Notes: generated by a model not told the origin, from the letters alone. A DNA stretch of 64,000 bases from Oscillospiraceae bacterium (GCA_025757845.1 CP107211.1:1426001-1490000); one strand, 5' to 3'. Shown: positions 44,300-53,733, counted from the first letter of the stretch. Numbers and translations: made by a program.

Positions 44300-46165
44300 A
44301 TGATCTCGTATCGCAATCTTGCCATGCGTGTCCTGAACCACGCGCCCTGCGTTCGGGGGGGGGGTAAGCCGCTGACCCGGAGACTGGCGGCGCTGGCCGT
44401 GGCGGCGGCACTGATGACGGGAACGGCTGTTCCGGCCTTTGCTGATGTTTACGACATCAGAAAAGGTAGCATCACCATTGTAGCCAACGGCGACGGCACC
44501 GCCAAGGTGACCCAGAACGAAACCGTGAACGACAAGGACGACGACGTGAAGGTGACGGGCAGCAATGAAGTCACCGGCAACACGGTGGACATCATCAACA
44601 ACACGGATAACGACCTGAAAGTTACCCTCTCGGATGTTACCATCACGGACCCAAAAGGTGACGCAGCACCCGTGAGCGTCTCTGGCACCGGCAACACCGC
44701 CATTGAGCTGGACGGCAGCAACACGCTGAAAAGCAGCGGCTGGCACGCGGGCCTGGAGCGGAACGAGGAAAAGAACTCCGACGGGAACGTGGTCAGCGGC
44801 AAGCTGACCATTCAGGATGAGGACAAGAACGGCAGTCTGGACGCCACCGGCGGCTTCGGCGGCGCAGGGATCGGCGGAGCAAATATCAAAAATTCCGGTG
44901 TCCTCGAGATCACCGGCGGCACCATCACCGCCACTGGAAAGCAGGACGGTGCAGGCATTGGCGGCGGTGGTAGCGGCGGAGACGGCATGGTGACCATCTC
45001 GGGCGGCAATATCACGGCTCGGGGCGGCTCCTCGGACAACCCGAACGCCGCTTGCGGCGCGGGCATTGGCGGCGGCGGTTTCGGCGGCAACGCCACGGTG
45101 ATCATCACCGGTGACGCCGTGATCGAGGAAGCCACCGGCGGCGGTGCATGCGCAGGCATCGGCAGCGGCTATTACGACGCCAAGACTGACATCACCATCT
45201 CCGGCAATGCCGAGGTGAAAAACGCCCAAGGCGGTGCTCAGGGTGCGGGCATTGGCGGCGGTCTGGTTGGCAATGTGACGGTGAATATCTCCGGTAACGC
45301 CACGGTCAACGCCGAGGGCGGCGCAAACGGCGCAGGCATTGGCGGCGGCTATGCATCAGCAGGAGATGTGACCATTGAAGGCGGCACGACGGTCAGCGCA
45401 GCTGGCGGTGTGGGCGGCGGTGCCGGGGTCGGCGGCGGCGCGGATCTGGCAGGAGACGAGGACACCCGGAACCGTGTCACCATCCGCAGCAACGGCGACG
45501 GCTCCCCGGACGTGTCCGCTGTGGGCGGTGCCCCGGAGCCGGGTCAGGACGGTGAAGATGCCAGCAAGGGCGGCGCAGCCATCGGCAGCGGCGCACTCAT
45601 ATCCCCAGACGAGGACACTATGGAAGCGGATGCCGACATCACCATTGAGGGTAAGGTCACCATCTCTGCCGTTGCAGGCAAGGATGGCGTTGCCATTGGT
45701 GCAAACGGCAAAGAGAAGGCTTTTGACGACCTGCTGCCGGGCTCTTCCATTGACCGGAGGAATACCGACGGCAAGGATATCTCTCTGCCGGGCGACAAAA
45801 CAGCAGAGAAAACACCCGCGGCAGAGTCTGCCAGCAACGGCCGTCTGGATGCGCTCACGGGCCTGACCGTCACGGATGCGGCGGGCAAGGCAGTGGCGTA
45901 CACGCTGACCTGGCAGGGCGGCACGGTGACCGTGAAGGTGGATGCCGCGTTTGCGTCCCTGCAAATGACCTATGATGCACTGTGCTGGCTGCGCAGCCAC
46001 GGGATGCAGACCATGCTCTTCTGCACGCAGGAGCGCACGGCGTCGGTCTCTGCCGTGGAGCTGCTGGGCGTGTGCACTCAGGACACCACGGTGGTCTGGA
46101 ACAACGACGGCATATCGTCGGCTCTGCGGGTGAATGGCGCAGACCACAGCACACTGCTGAAGTGA
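44300..46165 (+). CDS. Secreted glycine-rich repeat protein, candidate phase-variable
   Basis: A 621-residue exported protein. A basic N-terminus, hydrophobic core (about 28-45) and likely cleavage after AFA near residue 48 form a signal peptide. Residues ~180-370 hold about six or seven repeats of 27-35 residues built on GAGIGGG followed by VTISG-like strands, predicting a beta-helix or beta-roll. No LPxTG anchor is present. AAGGAGG lies before the ATG. A run of ten G (44355-44364) sits between start codon and signal peptide; loss of one G gives a TGA after six codons and gain of one gives TAA at once. Function is unknown; adhesion or surface display is a guess. Confidence 0.75.
   Translation: MISYRNLAMRVLNHAPCVRGGGKPLTRRLAALAVAAALMTGTAVPAFADVYDIRKGSITIVANGDGTAKVTQNETVNDKDDDVKVTGSNEVTGNTVDIINNTDNDLKVTLSDVTITDPKGDAAPVSVSGTGNTAIELDGSNTLKSSGWHAGLERNEEKNSDGNVVSGKLTIQDEDKNGSLDATGGFGGAGIGGANIKNSGVLEITGGTITATGKQDGAGIGGGGSGGDGMVTISGGNITARGGSSDNPNAACGAGIGGGGFGGNATVIITGDAVIEEATGGGACAGIGSGYYDAKTDITISGNAEVKNAQGGAQGAGIGGGLVGNVTVNISGNATVNAEGGANGAGIGGGYASAGDVTIEGGTTVSAAGGVGGGAGVGGGADLAGDEDTRNRVTIRSNGDGSPDVSAVGGAPEPGQDGEDASKGGAAIGSGALISPDEDTMEADADITIEGKVTISAVAGKDGVAIGANGKEKAFDDLLPGSSIDRRNTDGKDISLPGDKTAEKTPAAESASNGRLDALTGLTVTDAAGKAVAYTLTWQGGTVTVKVDAAFASLQMTYDALCWLRSHGMQTMLFCTQERTASVSAVELLGVCTQDTTVVWNNDGISSALRVNGADHSTLLK
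44355..44364 (+). repeat. Poly-G tract (10 G) within coding frame
   Basis: Ten consecutive G cover codons 19-22 of the secreted repeat protein. One base fewer or one more leads to an immediate stop, so slippage would switch the gene off. Confidence 0.9.
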
Positions 46166-46190
46166 CAGCCGATAAAACGATCATAAAGTA

Positions 46191-46239
46191 AAAAAGACCA
46201 CCGCATCGTGAAAAATCACGTGCGGCGGTCTCTTTTTTG
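46191..46239. terminator. Bidirectional terminator
   Basis: AGACCACCGCATCGTG / CACGTGCGGCGGTCT stem between converging genes, with A run on the left and T run on the right. Confidence 0.9.
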
Positions 46240-46246
46240 GTTCGAT

Positions 46247-46684
46247 TTACTCCGGCTTGACCTGCAGCTCCTGCTCGCAGTAGAGGCAGCGGTACTTGCC
46301 GTTGGAGCTCAGCTCAAAGATCTGGTCGCACTCTTCCTCAATGGAGGAGATGCAGCGGGGGTTGCGGCAGCGCACGATGTTCACCAGACGCTTGGGAGGC
46401 TTCGGCCGTTCCTTGCGCACAGGCTTGCCGTTCTCGATCACGGTCACGCTGATGTCCGGGTCAAGGTAAGCCAGCACATCCAGGTTCAGCCAGGAAGCAT
46501 CGCCCTCCACCTTGATGATGTCCTTGCGGCCGGAAGCGGACTTGCGGCTGCGTGCGTTCTGGATCAGAGCCACGCTGGCGGTGCGGTTGTCCTTGATGCC
46601 CAGCAGGTCCATCAGACCAATGGCGGTGCCGGCCTTGATGTGGTCGATCACAAGGCCGTTCTGGATCTCGTCAATGTTCAGCAT
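46247..46684 (-). CDS. pyrI: Aspartate carbamoyltransferase regulatory subunit
   Basis: A 145-residue allosteric subunit of the pyrimidine pathway enzyme. The zinc domain carries CRNPRC and CLYC (two pairs of cysteines), and the N-terminal effector-binding domain has GTAIGLMDLLGI. AAAGGAGG precedes the ATG. The start is one base after the pyrB stop. Confidence 0.97.
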   Translation of the reverse strand: MLNIDEIQNGLVIDHIKAGTAIGLMDLLGIKDNRTASVALIQNARSRKSASGRKDIIKVEGDASWLNLDVLAYLDPDISVTVIENGKPVRKERPKPPKRLVNIVRCRNPRCISSIEEECDQIFELSSNGKYRCLYCEQELQVKPE

Positions 46685-46685
46685 A

Positions 46686-47624
46686 TCAGTTTTCCTCCTT
46701 TGCCTTGGGGTCGTGCAGGCCCAGCAGGGTCATGATCAGTGCCATGCGGACGTAAACGCCGTTCTGCACCTGCTCAAAGTAAGCGGCACGGGGGTCATCG
46801 TCCACATCCAGTGCGATCTCGTTCACGCGGGGCAGGGGATGCAGCACGGCCATGTCCGGCTTTGCCAGCCCCATCTTTTCCTTGGTCAGCACATAGCTGT
46901 TCTTCAGGCGGATGTAATCCTCTTCGTTGAAGAAGCGCTCCTTCTGCACACGGGTCATGTACAGGATGTCCAGTTCCGGCATGACCTCTTCCAGGCTGCG
47001 GGTCTCCTTGTATTCGATGCCGTTGGCCTCCAGCACATCGTTGATGATGTAATCCGGCACCCGCAGCTCTTCCGGGCTGATGAGCACAAAGCGGATGTTC
47101 TGGCAGCGGGCCATGGTCTTGATCAGGGAATGCACCGTGCGACCGAATTTCAGGTCACCGCACAGGCCGATGGTCAGATCGTCCAGCCGGCCCTTGCGGC
47201 GGCGGATGGTCATCAGGTCGGTCAGGGTCTGGGTGGGGTGCTGGTGGCCGCCGTCACCGGCGTTGATCACCGGGATGCGGGAGTAGCGGGAAGCACGCAG
47301 CGGTGCGCCCTCCTTGGGGTGGCGCATAGCCACGATGTCGGCATAGCAGGACACCACGCGGATGGTGTCGGCCACGCTCTCGCCTTTGCTGGCGCTGGAC
47401 ACGTTCTCACTGGGAAAGCCCAGCACATGGCCGCCCAGGTTCAGCATGGCGGCCTCAAACGAAAGGCGGGTGCGGGTGGACGGCTCATAGAACAGGGTGG
47501 CCAGTTTTTTGTGGGTGGCCACATCCTGATAGGCGGCCGGATCGTCGTGGATGCGGTCGGCAAGGTCGAGCAGGGTGGTGATTTCCTGCTGGGTGAAATC
47601 CAACGGGTCGATCAGATGACGCAT
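46686..47624 (-). CDS. pyrB: Aspartate carbamoyltransferase catalytic subunit
   Basis: A 312-residue enzyme making carbamoyl-aspartate in de novo pyrimidine synthesis. The carbamoyl-phosphate site STRTRLSFE (near 50-58) and HPTQTLTDL are clear. GGAGGT precedes the ATG. It forms an operon with pyrI and lies just downstream of a GntR-type regulator gene; no PyrR-type attenuator was seen in the 31-bp gap. Confidence 0.98.
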   Translation of the reverse strand: MRHLIDPLDFTQQEITTLLDLADRIHDDPAAYQDVATHKKLATLFYEPSTRTRLSFEAAMLNLGGHVLGFPSENVSSASKGESVADTIRVVSCYADIVAMRHPKEGAPLRASRYSRIPVINAGDGGHQHPTQTLTDLMTIRRRKGRLDDLTIGLCGDLKFGRTVHSLIKTMARCQNIRFVLISPEELRVPDYIINDVLEANGIEYKETRSLEEVMPELDILYMTRVQKERFFNEEDYIRLKNSYVLTKEKMGLAKPDMAVLHPLPRVNEIALDVDDDPRAAYFEQVQNGVYVRMALIMTLLGLHDPKAKEEN

Positions 47625-47655
47625 GGTTACGTTACCTCCGTTACATCAAAGCGGT

Positions 47656-48411
47656 TTAAAGCAGTTTGCGTAAAATGGAAAAATCAAAGAAGTTTGTGTA
47701 GTAGCTCAGCGAACGCATCACCGGGCGGCACAAACGATTGAAACACACTTCGTCCAGCAGCAACATGGCCTCGCCGGGGGCAAGCCGCATGGCTGCACGG
47801 ATGGACTCATCGCCGCAGCTGGCTTTCAGGTGGGCCACGTTCGAGGAGATCTGCTGGTGGCACTCCCGCTCCAGAATATCGAACACACCGCCGGTTAGGT
47901 CGATGCGGGTGTAGTCCCGGTTGCCGAACAGGCTGCGCGGCAGATAGTCGATGGAGTAGATCACCGGGGTGGTGTCGGCAAGGATGCGCTTTTTGATGCA
48001 GATCACCTCGTCGCCGGGTTCGATGTCCAGATTATGGGCCAGCTCATCCCCTGCCCGGATGGGAAACACCTGAATGCCGTCGGCATGGGGGTAGCTGCCA
48101 AAGCTGCGGATCAGCGGGTAATATTCCAGCTTCTGGTCCAGACGGCTGCGCAGGCCCAACACCGAACGGTTCACCACCGTGCCGATGCCGCGCACCCGCT
48201 CTACATAGCCTGCACGCTCCATTTCGCTCAGAGCGTCCCGGATCACGGTGCGGCTTACCCCCAGTTCGGCGGCAAGATCCACCTCCGCAGGCAGGCGGTC
48301 CGCATGGGCATAGCGCCCGGTGCGCAGTTCGTCCAGCAGGCTGGCGACCACCCGGTCGCTGATCACGACACCGCCCAGTCGGCTGGAGGCGGCAAGAGTA
48401 GATTCCTTCAT
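47656..48411 (-). CDS. GntR-family regulator with UTRA domain
   Basis: A 251-residue repressor of the HutC/UTRA type. The N-terminal winged helix-turn-helix (LPAEVDLAAELGVSRTVIRDALSEMERAGYVE) is followed by a UTRA ligand-binding domain (about 90-245). The start is the ATG at 48411 after GGAGGAA. It is 31 bp upstream of pyrB on the same strand, so it may be cotranscribed with and control pyrBI, an unusual pairing. It diverges from the GNAT gene. Ligand is unknown. Confidence 0.9.
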   Translation of the reverse strand: MKESTLAASSRLGGVVISDRVVASLLDELRTGRYAHADRLPAEVDLAAELGVSRTVIRDALSEMERAGYVERVRGIGTVVNRSVLGLRSRLDQKLEYYPLIRSFGSYPHADGIQVFPIRAGDELAHNLDIEPGDEVICIKKRILADTTPVIYSIDYLPRSLFGNRDYTRIDLTGGVFDILERECHQQISSNVAHLKASCGDESIRAAMRLAPGEAMLLLDEVCFNRLCRPVMRSLSYYTNFFDFSILRKLL

Positions 48412-48516
48412 TTCGGTTCCTCCGTTCACAGGCGGGCAGGCCGCCGGGACTTCAAAAGACCCTGCAGGCCGCATGATGCACTGCCCCAAAGCTCTTTGCT
48501 TCTATTATAACATAAA

Positions 48517-48545
48517 TTGACATTTAGAAAAGCGGCATTTATACT
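48517..48545 (+). promoter_or_regulatory. Sigma-A promoter of GNAT gene
   Basis: TTGACA (48517-48522), 17-nt spacer, TATACT (48540-48545). A nearly ideal promoter. Confidence 0.85.
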
Positions 48546-48591
48546 GGAAACAAAGAAAAAGTACGATTTTATTTTGGAGGGCATTGCAATC

Positions 48592-49134
48592 ATGGAACTC
48601 ATTCTGCACAAAGTCTGCGGCCATCCGGCACAGCAGGCGGTCACCCTGCGGCGCTGCACACCGGACGAAGCCCCGGCGGTGTATGCGCTGCAAAACGAGG
48701 TGCACGCCGCCATGCCGCATCCGGAGTGGTTTGTTACCGACACGTTGGAACATATCACCGGTTATATCGCCGACAGCCTGTGCATCGGGGTGTGGCAGGG
48801 CAGTCGGCTGGGCGCGTACCTGACTTTCTATTACTGCGGCCAGAGCCCGCACAACTATGCGGCTTTTCTGGGTGTGCCGCAGGCCGAGTGGCCCCATTGG
48901 GCCAATGCCGACAGCGCTGTGGTGCACCCGGACTGGCGGGGCAACGGCCTGCAGCGCCGCATGCTGGAAGCTGCCCTGCCGCTTCTGCCGGAGAGCATCA
49001 CGCACCTGGGAGCCACGGTCAGTCCGGCCAACCCCTACAGTCTGAGCAACGCCCTGGCCTGCGGGTTCACCATCCGTGCCCGCCGCGAAATGTACGGTGG
49101 GTTCGACCGCTACCTGCTGGCAAAGGAGCTGTAA
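48592..49134 (+). CDS. GNAT-family N-acetyltransferase
   Basis: A 180-residue acetyl-CoA-dependent acetyltransferase. The acetyl-CoA motif appears as VVHPDWRGNGLQRRML and the late PANPYSLSNALACGF, with the usual GNAT order. The start is the ATG at 48592 after GGAGGG. The substrate is unknown. Confidence 0.9.
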   Translation: MELILHKVCGHPAQQAVTLRRCTPDEAPAVYALQNEVHAAMPHPEWFVTDTLEHITGYIADSLCIGVWQGSRLGAYLTFYYCGQSPHNYAAFLGVPQAEWPHWANADSAVVHPDWRGNGLQRRMLEAALPLLPESITHLGATVSPANPYSLSNALACGFTIRARREMYGGFDRYLLAKEL

Positions 49135-49140
49135 AAAGAA

Positions 49141-49174
49141 AAGAGCTGCTGCACGATGAAATGCAGCAGCTCTT
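49141..49174 (+). terminator. Terminator after GNAT gene
   Basis: AAGAGCTGCTGCA / TGCAGCAGCTCTT stem with TTT. Confidence 0.85.
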
Positions 49175-49228
49175 TGTGGTATACAATGCGGTCGGTGCGG
49201 GCTGGAAACTGACCGCCGCGAGATAAGG

Positions 49229-49274
49229 CTCCCTCTCTGAGGGAGCTGGCATCGCACAGCGATGACGGAGGGAG
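49229..49274. repeat. MITE-like repeat, short copy
   Basis: CTCCCTC at the left and GAGGGAG at the right, with an inner CATCGC/GCGATG hairpin. In reverse complement it matches the left part of the repeat at 22155 (GTCATCGCTG-GCGATGCC-GCTC). It ends two bases from the stop of the MATE gene. Confidence 0.65.
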
Positions 49275-49276
49275 TA

Positions 49277-50650
49277 TTATGCAGCCTGCAGGTTCTGCCC
49301 CTTTTTCTGCAGCTTGCGCCGTACCACCAGCAGGCAGATCAGATGCACCGAGGCGGTCAGAACCCAGCTGATGGGGTAGCTGATGTACAGCATGAACGGG
49401 GTGCGGTTCAGCTGGAAGATGGTGGCGATCCACACCAGACGCAGCAGACAGCTGCCGATCAGGCTCACCACCATGGGCAGCACGCTGTAACCCAGGCCGC
49501 GCAGGCTGCTGGCCAGTGTATCCATGATGCCGCACAGCAGGTAGGTGCCGCAGATGATCCACAGCCGCTCGTATCCGGCGGCGATCACGGCCTCGTCCGA
49601 GGAGTAGAAGTGCAGCAGCTGCCGACCAGCCAGTGCCGCACCGCCGCCCAAAAGAATGCCGGTGACCACGGCGCACAGCAGGCAGTTGCGCATCACGCGG
49701 TCCAGATTGTGATACTTGCGTGCACCCATGTTCTGGCTGGTAAAGGTCACGGCGGCCTGTGCAAAGGCGTTCATGGCCGTGTAGACGAAGCCTTCCAGAT
49801 TGGACGATGCCGAGCTTCCGGCCACGACCGTGGAGCCGAAGGAATTGATGGCGGACTGGATCACCACATTGGACAGGCTGAACACGGTGCTCTGCAGGCC
49901 CGCCGGCAGGCCGATGAGCAAGATCTGCTTCAGGGCACCGGCGTGGAAGCCCAGCTTGTGCAGGTCCAGATGCAGCGCGCCCTTTTCCCGCACCAGCATG
50001 GCGGTGACCAGGCAGGCCGACACCGTCTCACTGATGATGGTGGCCAGCGCAACGCCCGCCACGCTCATGGAAAAGCCGATGACGAACACAAGGTTCAGCA
50101 CCACATTGATGATACCGGCCGCCGCCAGACAGTACAGCGGGCGCTTGGTGTCGCCCACGGCCCGCAGCAGAGCGCTGCTGAAGTTGTACAGCATGTTCAT
50201 GGGCATGCCGATGAAATAAATTTTGAGGTACAGCGCGGAAAGGCCGATCACGTCCTCCGGGCAGCTCATGAGCTCCAGCAGGCTGCGGGCGGCAAAAAAG
50301 CCCACCACGGCCAGCAGTACACCGCTGGTAAGGCCCAGCGTCACGGCGGTGTGCACGGTGTCCTGTACGCCGTGCTCGTCCTTTGCGCCAAAGCAGCGGG
50401 CAGCTACGACGTTCGCGCCCAACGAGAGCCCAACGAACAGGTTCACCAGCAGGTTGATCAGGGAACCGTTGGAGCCGACTGCGGCCAGCGCGGTGCTGCC
50501 GGCAAAGCGGCCCACCACCACAACGTCTGCCGCGTTGAACAGCAGCTGCAAAATGCTGGATGCAGCCAGCGGAATGGAAAACAGAATGATCTTTTGCAGC
50601 ATCGGGCCGCTGGTCAGGTCAGCGGAACGGTCTGCCCGGGTTTGCGTCAT
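49277..50650 (-). CDS. MATE-family efflux transporter
   Basis: A 457-residue multidrug or toxin exporter with twelve predicted membrane helices. The N-terminal IPLAASSILQLLFNAADVVVVGRFAG is characteristic. The start is the ATG at 50650 with AAGGAGG upstream. It is a single gene. Whether sodium- or proton-coupled cannot be told. Confidence 0.93.
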   Translation of the reverse strand: MTQTRADRSADLTSGPMLQKIILFSIPLAASSILQLLFNAADVVVVGRFAGSTALAAVGSNGSLINLLVNLFVGLSLGANVVAARCFGAKDEHGVQDTVHTAVTLGLTSGVLLAVVGFFAARSLLELMSCPEDVIGLSALYLKIYFIGMPMNMLYNFSSALLRAVGDTKRPLYCLAAAGIINVVLNLVFVIGFSMSVAGVALATIISETVSACLVTAMLVREKGALHLDLHKLGFHAGALKQILLIGLPAGLQSTVFSLSNVVIQSAINSFGSTVVAGSSASSNLEGFVYTAMNAFAQAAVTFTSQNMGARKYHNLDRVMRNCLLCAVVTGILLGGGAALAGRQLLHFYSSDEAVIAAGYERLWIICGTYLLCGIMDTLASSLRGLGYSVLPMVVSLIGSCLLRLVWIATIFQLNRTPFMLYISYPISWVLTASVHLICLLVVRRKLQKKGQNLQAA

Positions 50651-50808
50651 GGGGTCACACGCCTCCTTGAAATGTTTTTGATATCTGAATCGGTTGATTT
50701 TAGATCGTACCCGGAAAGCCGGGCGCAAGTGCCTATTATACGTCAGACGTCCGCAAAACGCAAGAGCCCCGGAACCGCAAACATTCCAGGGCTGCTGTGA
50801 AAACTGGG

Positions 50809-52827
50809 TCAGTGAGAGGCGTCCAGCACGGTCCAGTGCCCGTCGTGTTCAGGATCCATCGTCTCGCCGTCATCGGTGTACATGCGGTACGCGGCATGGC
50901 CGTCGGCGTCCGGGCAGGCCAGCAGGGCAATGGGCTGCTCATCCAGCGCGGCGGTGCAGGCAGCGGGCTTTGCCAGCGGCACGGCATGACCCGGCCGCAC
51001 GAACAGCAGCACTTCGTTCAGGGCACAGTGCACATAGTGGTGGCCTGCAGGCAGGGCCTCGGTGTCGTAGTCCTCGGCGCTGCGCAGACGGTACAGCTGC
51101 ATGGGCTCCGGCAGGTAGACATGCCGCCCGGCGGCGTTCTGGGTGTACACCGGAGCCAGCATGACGCCGTCGCCCAGCAGCAGCTGGTCCTGCACCTCCC
51201 GTGCTCCGGGGTCTGCAGGCCAGTCAAAGCCCAGCGGGCGGAAGTAGCCGGTGTTCTCCAGGGCACTCTTCATGAACTCGCTGTACAGGTAGGGCAGCAG
51301 GGCATAGCGCAGGCGCAGCATCTCTCGCAGGGCGGGCAGCTGGTCGGCAAAGCGGAAATATTCCTGCTCGCGGGTCCCGGCACCGGTATGGTTGCGCATC
51401 AGCGGGGTGAACAGGCCAAACTCCAGCCAGCGCAGGGCCAGGTCCGGGGTGGTGTCGCCCGCGAAACCACACAGGTCGGCACCGGTGTACAAAAAGCCGC
51501 ACATCTGCACACTGGGCATCATCTGAATGTTGGCCAGCAGCTGTTCCCAGCTGGAATGGTTGTCGCCCAGCCAGATGCCGCCGTACCGGTGGCTGCCAAT
51601 GATGCTGGAACGGCTGTACAGCAGGGTGCGCCTGCCGGGGCGCAGGTCGGCAAAGGCCTCCCCGGCAGCGCGGGTCATGCTGCCGCCGTACAGATTGTGC
51701 ACCCGGTCGTGCCGCACCTGCTGCCCGGCCAGATCGTGGTAGAAGCTGGCGTAGTCGGCAGGGCTGTTCATCAGGCCCATGGCACCGCCCACCACCTTGG
51801 CAAAGAACTCTTCCTGCTCCAAGTTGTCTTTTTCACGCAGCTTTGCCATGCTGTCCAGAAATGCCCGGAGCCGCTCCGGGGAGTAGAACAGCGCGGGTTC
51901 GTTCATGTCGTTCCAGAAGCCCTCAATACCGCAGTCGGTCAGCACCTTGTAGCGGTGGCCGAACCAGTCCCGCACTTCCGGGCGCAGAAAATCGGCAAAA
52001 TAGGCCTTGCCGGGCCACACGGCAGCCACAAAGGGGGTGCCGTCGGCTTTGGTGCAGAAATATCCCTTCTCCAGCCCCTCGGTGCAGGTGGGGTCCTCCG
52101 GGTTGATGCGCACGCCCGCGTCGATGATGGGCACCAGCCGGATGCCCTGCTGCTTCAGCTCGGCACTCAGCGCAGCCAGATCCGGGAAGCGCTCCTTGTT
52201 CACCGTAAAATCCGCGTACCCCTGCATATAGTCGATGTCCAGGCAGATCATGTCCAGAGGCAGCTCGTTCTCGCGGTACTGGCGGGCGATGGCGCGCACA
52301 TCCTCGGCAGTCTTGTAGCCCCAGCGGCTCTGGGCAAAACCAAAGGCCCATTTGGGCGGGATGTAGCTGTGGCCGATCAGCTTCCGGAATTCGGTGCAGA
52401 CGGCGTTCGGGCTGTCGCCGGTCAGGATGTACAGGTCGTAGTCCGGCTCTTCGGTGCGGAAGGTCAGCCGGTCGTGCCGGGTGTAGCCGATATCGTAGAA
52501 CACCTTTCCCGGGAAATCCACGAACACGCCAAAGACGCTGCGGCCCGCACCGCCGTCGATGAGCAGAAAATTGTGCGCCCCATAGTACGAAAGCCGGTTT
52601 TCTCCGTGGTGCGACTCGTCGGTGTTGTCGGCCACATAATGCCAGCCGCGCTTGTTGATGCCGCGGGGCATCTCGCCCAGGCCGTACACCACGGCATCCT
52701 CTGCCAAAGAGAAGCTCCAGCTCCCGTCTGGTTCTGCGGTGAGGTACGGCACTGCGGCGGCAGGCTCCACCGGCAGCACGACGCTCTCGGTGGGCAGCGG
52801 GCAGCCAAACGTAAAACGTTGGATCAT
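50809..52827 (-). CDS. Glycoside hydrolase family 31 alpha-glucosidase
   Basis: A 672-residue GH31 enzyme hydrolysing alpha-linked glycosides. The catalytic nucleophile is the Asp in the LDIDYM motif (near 232), and GFWNDMNEPAL near 345 is the second family signature. An N-terminal beta-sandwich is followed by the TIM barrel and C-terminal beta domains. No signal peptide, so it acts on sugars inside the cell. AAGGAG precedes the ATG at 52827. Its promoter holds a perfect palindrome, so sugar-responsive repression is likely. Preferred linkage unknown. Confidence 0.93.
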   Translation of the reverse strand: MIQRFTFGCPLPTESVVLPVEPAAAVPYLTAEPDGSWSFSLAEDAVVYGLGEMPRGINKRGWHYVADNTDESHHGENRLSYYGAHNFLLIDGGAGRSVFGVFVDFPGKVFYDIGYTRHDRLTFRTEEPDYDLYILTGDSPNAVCTEFRKLIGHSYIPPKWAFGFAQSRWGYKTAEDVRAIARQYRENELPLDMICLDIDYMQGYADFTVNKERFPDLAALSAELKQQGIRLVPIIDAGVRINPEDPTCTEGLEKGYFCTKADGTPFVAAVWPGKAYFADFLRPEVRDWFGHRYKVLTDCGIEGFWNDMNEPALFYSPERLRAFLDSMAKLREKDNLEQEEFFAKVVGGAMGLMNSPADYASFYHDLAGQQVRHDRVHNLYGGSMTRAAGEAFADLRPGRRTLLYSRSSIIGSHRYGGIWLGDNHSSWEQLLANIQMMPSVQMCGFLYTGADLCGFAGDTTPDLALRWLEFGLFTPLMRNHTGAGTREQEYFRFADQLPALREMLRLRYALLPYLYSEFMKSALENTGYFRPLGFDWPADPGAREVQDQLLLGDGVMLAPVYTQNAAGRHVYLPEPMQLYRLRSAEDYDTEALPAGHHYVHCALNEVLLFVRPGHAVPLAKPAACTAALDEQPIALLACPDADGHAAYRMYTDDGETMDPEHDGHWTVLDASH

Positions 52828-52875
52828 GGTAAAAACTCCTTGTCCCCAATAAATCAAAAGCCCTTTTGTACCTTT

Positions 52876-52904
52876 ATCTTACGGCAGGCCCTGCCGGAAA
52901 ACAA
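52876..52904 (-). promoter_or_regulatory. Promoter of GH31 gene with palindromic operator in spacer
   Basis: Minus strand TTGTTT (52904-52899), 17-nt spacer, TAAGAT (52881-52876). The spacer contains CGGCAGGCCCTGCCG (52882-52896), a perfect 7+1+7 palindrome directly touching the -10, so a bound repressor would block polymerase. Confidence 0.7.
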
Positions 52905-52988
52905 GAGACAAAACCGGCACGTTTTTGCTACAAAACCGTCATGACGGCATAAAAATGAAAAAATTCCGTCCTTCCGGGCGGAATCGAA

Positions 52989-53017
52989 TTGAAAAAGGCA
53001 GCCCATGCTGGTATACT
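52989..53017 (+). promoter_or_regulatory. Sigma-A promoter of sugar transferase gene
   Basis: TTGAAA (52989-52994), 17-nt spacer, TATACT (53012-53017). Confidence 0.75.
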
Positions 53018-53059
53018 GAAGCGGTATTCAGGAAGCAAACAAGAACGGAGGGAACGTTT

Positions 53060-53677
53060 GTGTATCGCAACGGGATCAAACGCCTGCTGGCTGTGGTGCT
53101 GTCGCTGTGCGGCATGCTGTGCCTGTCCTGGCTGTTTCTGATTTTGGCCATTGCCATCAAGCTCGACTCACCCGGCCCCGTGTTTTTCAAACAGAAGCGG
53201 GTGGGCCGCGGCAAGCGGCATTTCTACATTCTAAAGTTCCGCACCATGCGCATCGACACGCCCCACGACATGCCCACGCACCTGCTCCATGACCCGGATC
53301 AGTATATCACCCGCATGGGGCATTTCCTGCGCAAGACCAGCCTGGACGAGCTGCCCCAGCTGTGGAGCATCTTTGTGGGGGATATGGCGGTCATCGGTCC
53401 GCGTCCCGCGCTGTGGAACCAGTACGATCTGCTGGCGGAGCGCGACAAATACGGGGCCAACGATGTGCGCCCCGGCCTGACCGGCTGGGCCCAGATCCAC
53501 GGCCGCGATGAGCTGGAGATCGCCGAAAAGGCAAAGCTGGACGGCTGGTATGTGGAGCACTTGAGCTTCGGGTTGGACGTGAAGTGCTTCTTTGGCACCA
53601 TTGCCGCCGTGCTGAAACACGACGGTGTGGTGGAGGGCGGCACCGGCACCCTGCATGAGAACAATAAAAAATCTTGA
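53060..53677 (+). CDS. Bacterial sugar transferase (undecaprenyl-phosphate sugar phosphotransferase type)
   Basis: A 205-residue monotopic enzyme that starts surface glycan synthesis by moving a sugar phosphate to a lipid carrier. An N-terminal membrane segment (about 9-32) precedes the PvFFKQKRVGRG-type and FRTMR motifs and the GPRPAL and PGLTGWAQI signatures. The start is a GTG at 53060 after GGAGGG; the codons further upstream cover the promoter. It is the only glycan gene in this part of the window, so it may act in trans or in a reduced pathway. Confidence 0.9.
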   Translation: MYRNGIKRLLAVVLSLCGMLCLSWLFLILAIAIKLDSPGPVFFKQKRVGRGKRHFYILKFRTMRIDTPHDMPTHLLHDPDQYITRMGHFLRKTSLDELPQLWSIFVGDMAVIGPRPALWNQYDLLAERDKYGANDVRPGLTGWAQIHGRDELEIAEKAKLDGWYVEHLSFGLDVKCFFGTIAAVLKHDGVVEGGTGTLHENNKKS

Positions 53678-53701
53678 TTTATCCCCGGAAAAGCGTATAA
53701 T
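53674..53701 (+). promoter_or_regulatory. Sigma-A promoter of aspartyl-tRNA synthetase
   Basis: TTGATT (53674-53679), 16-nt spacer, TATAAT (53696-53701). It overlaps the stop codon of the gene before it. Confidence 0.75.
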
Positions 53702-53733
53702 AAAACAGTACAAGACTTTAAAGGAGGATTCCT

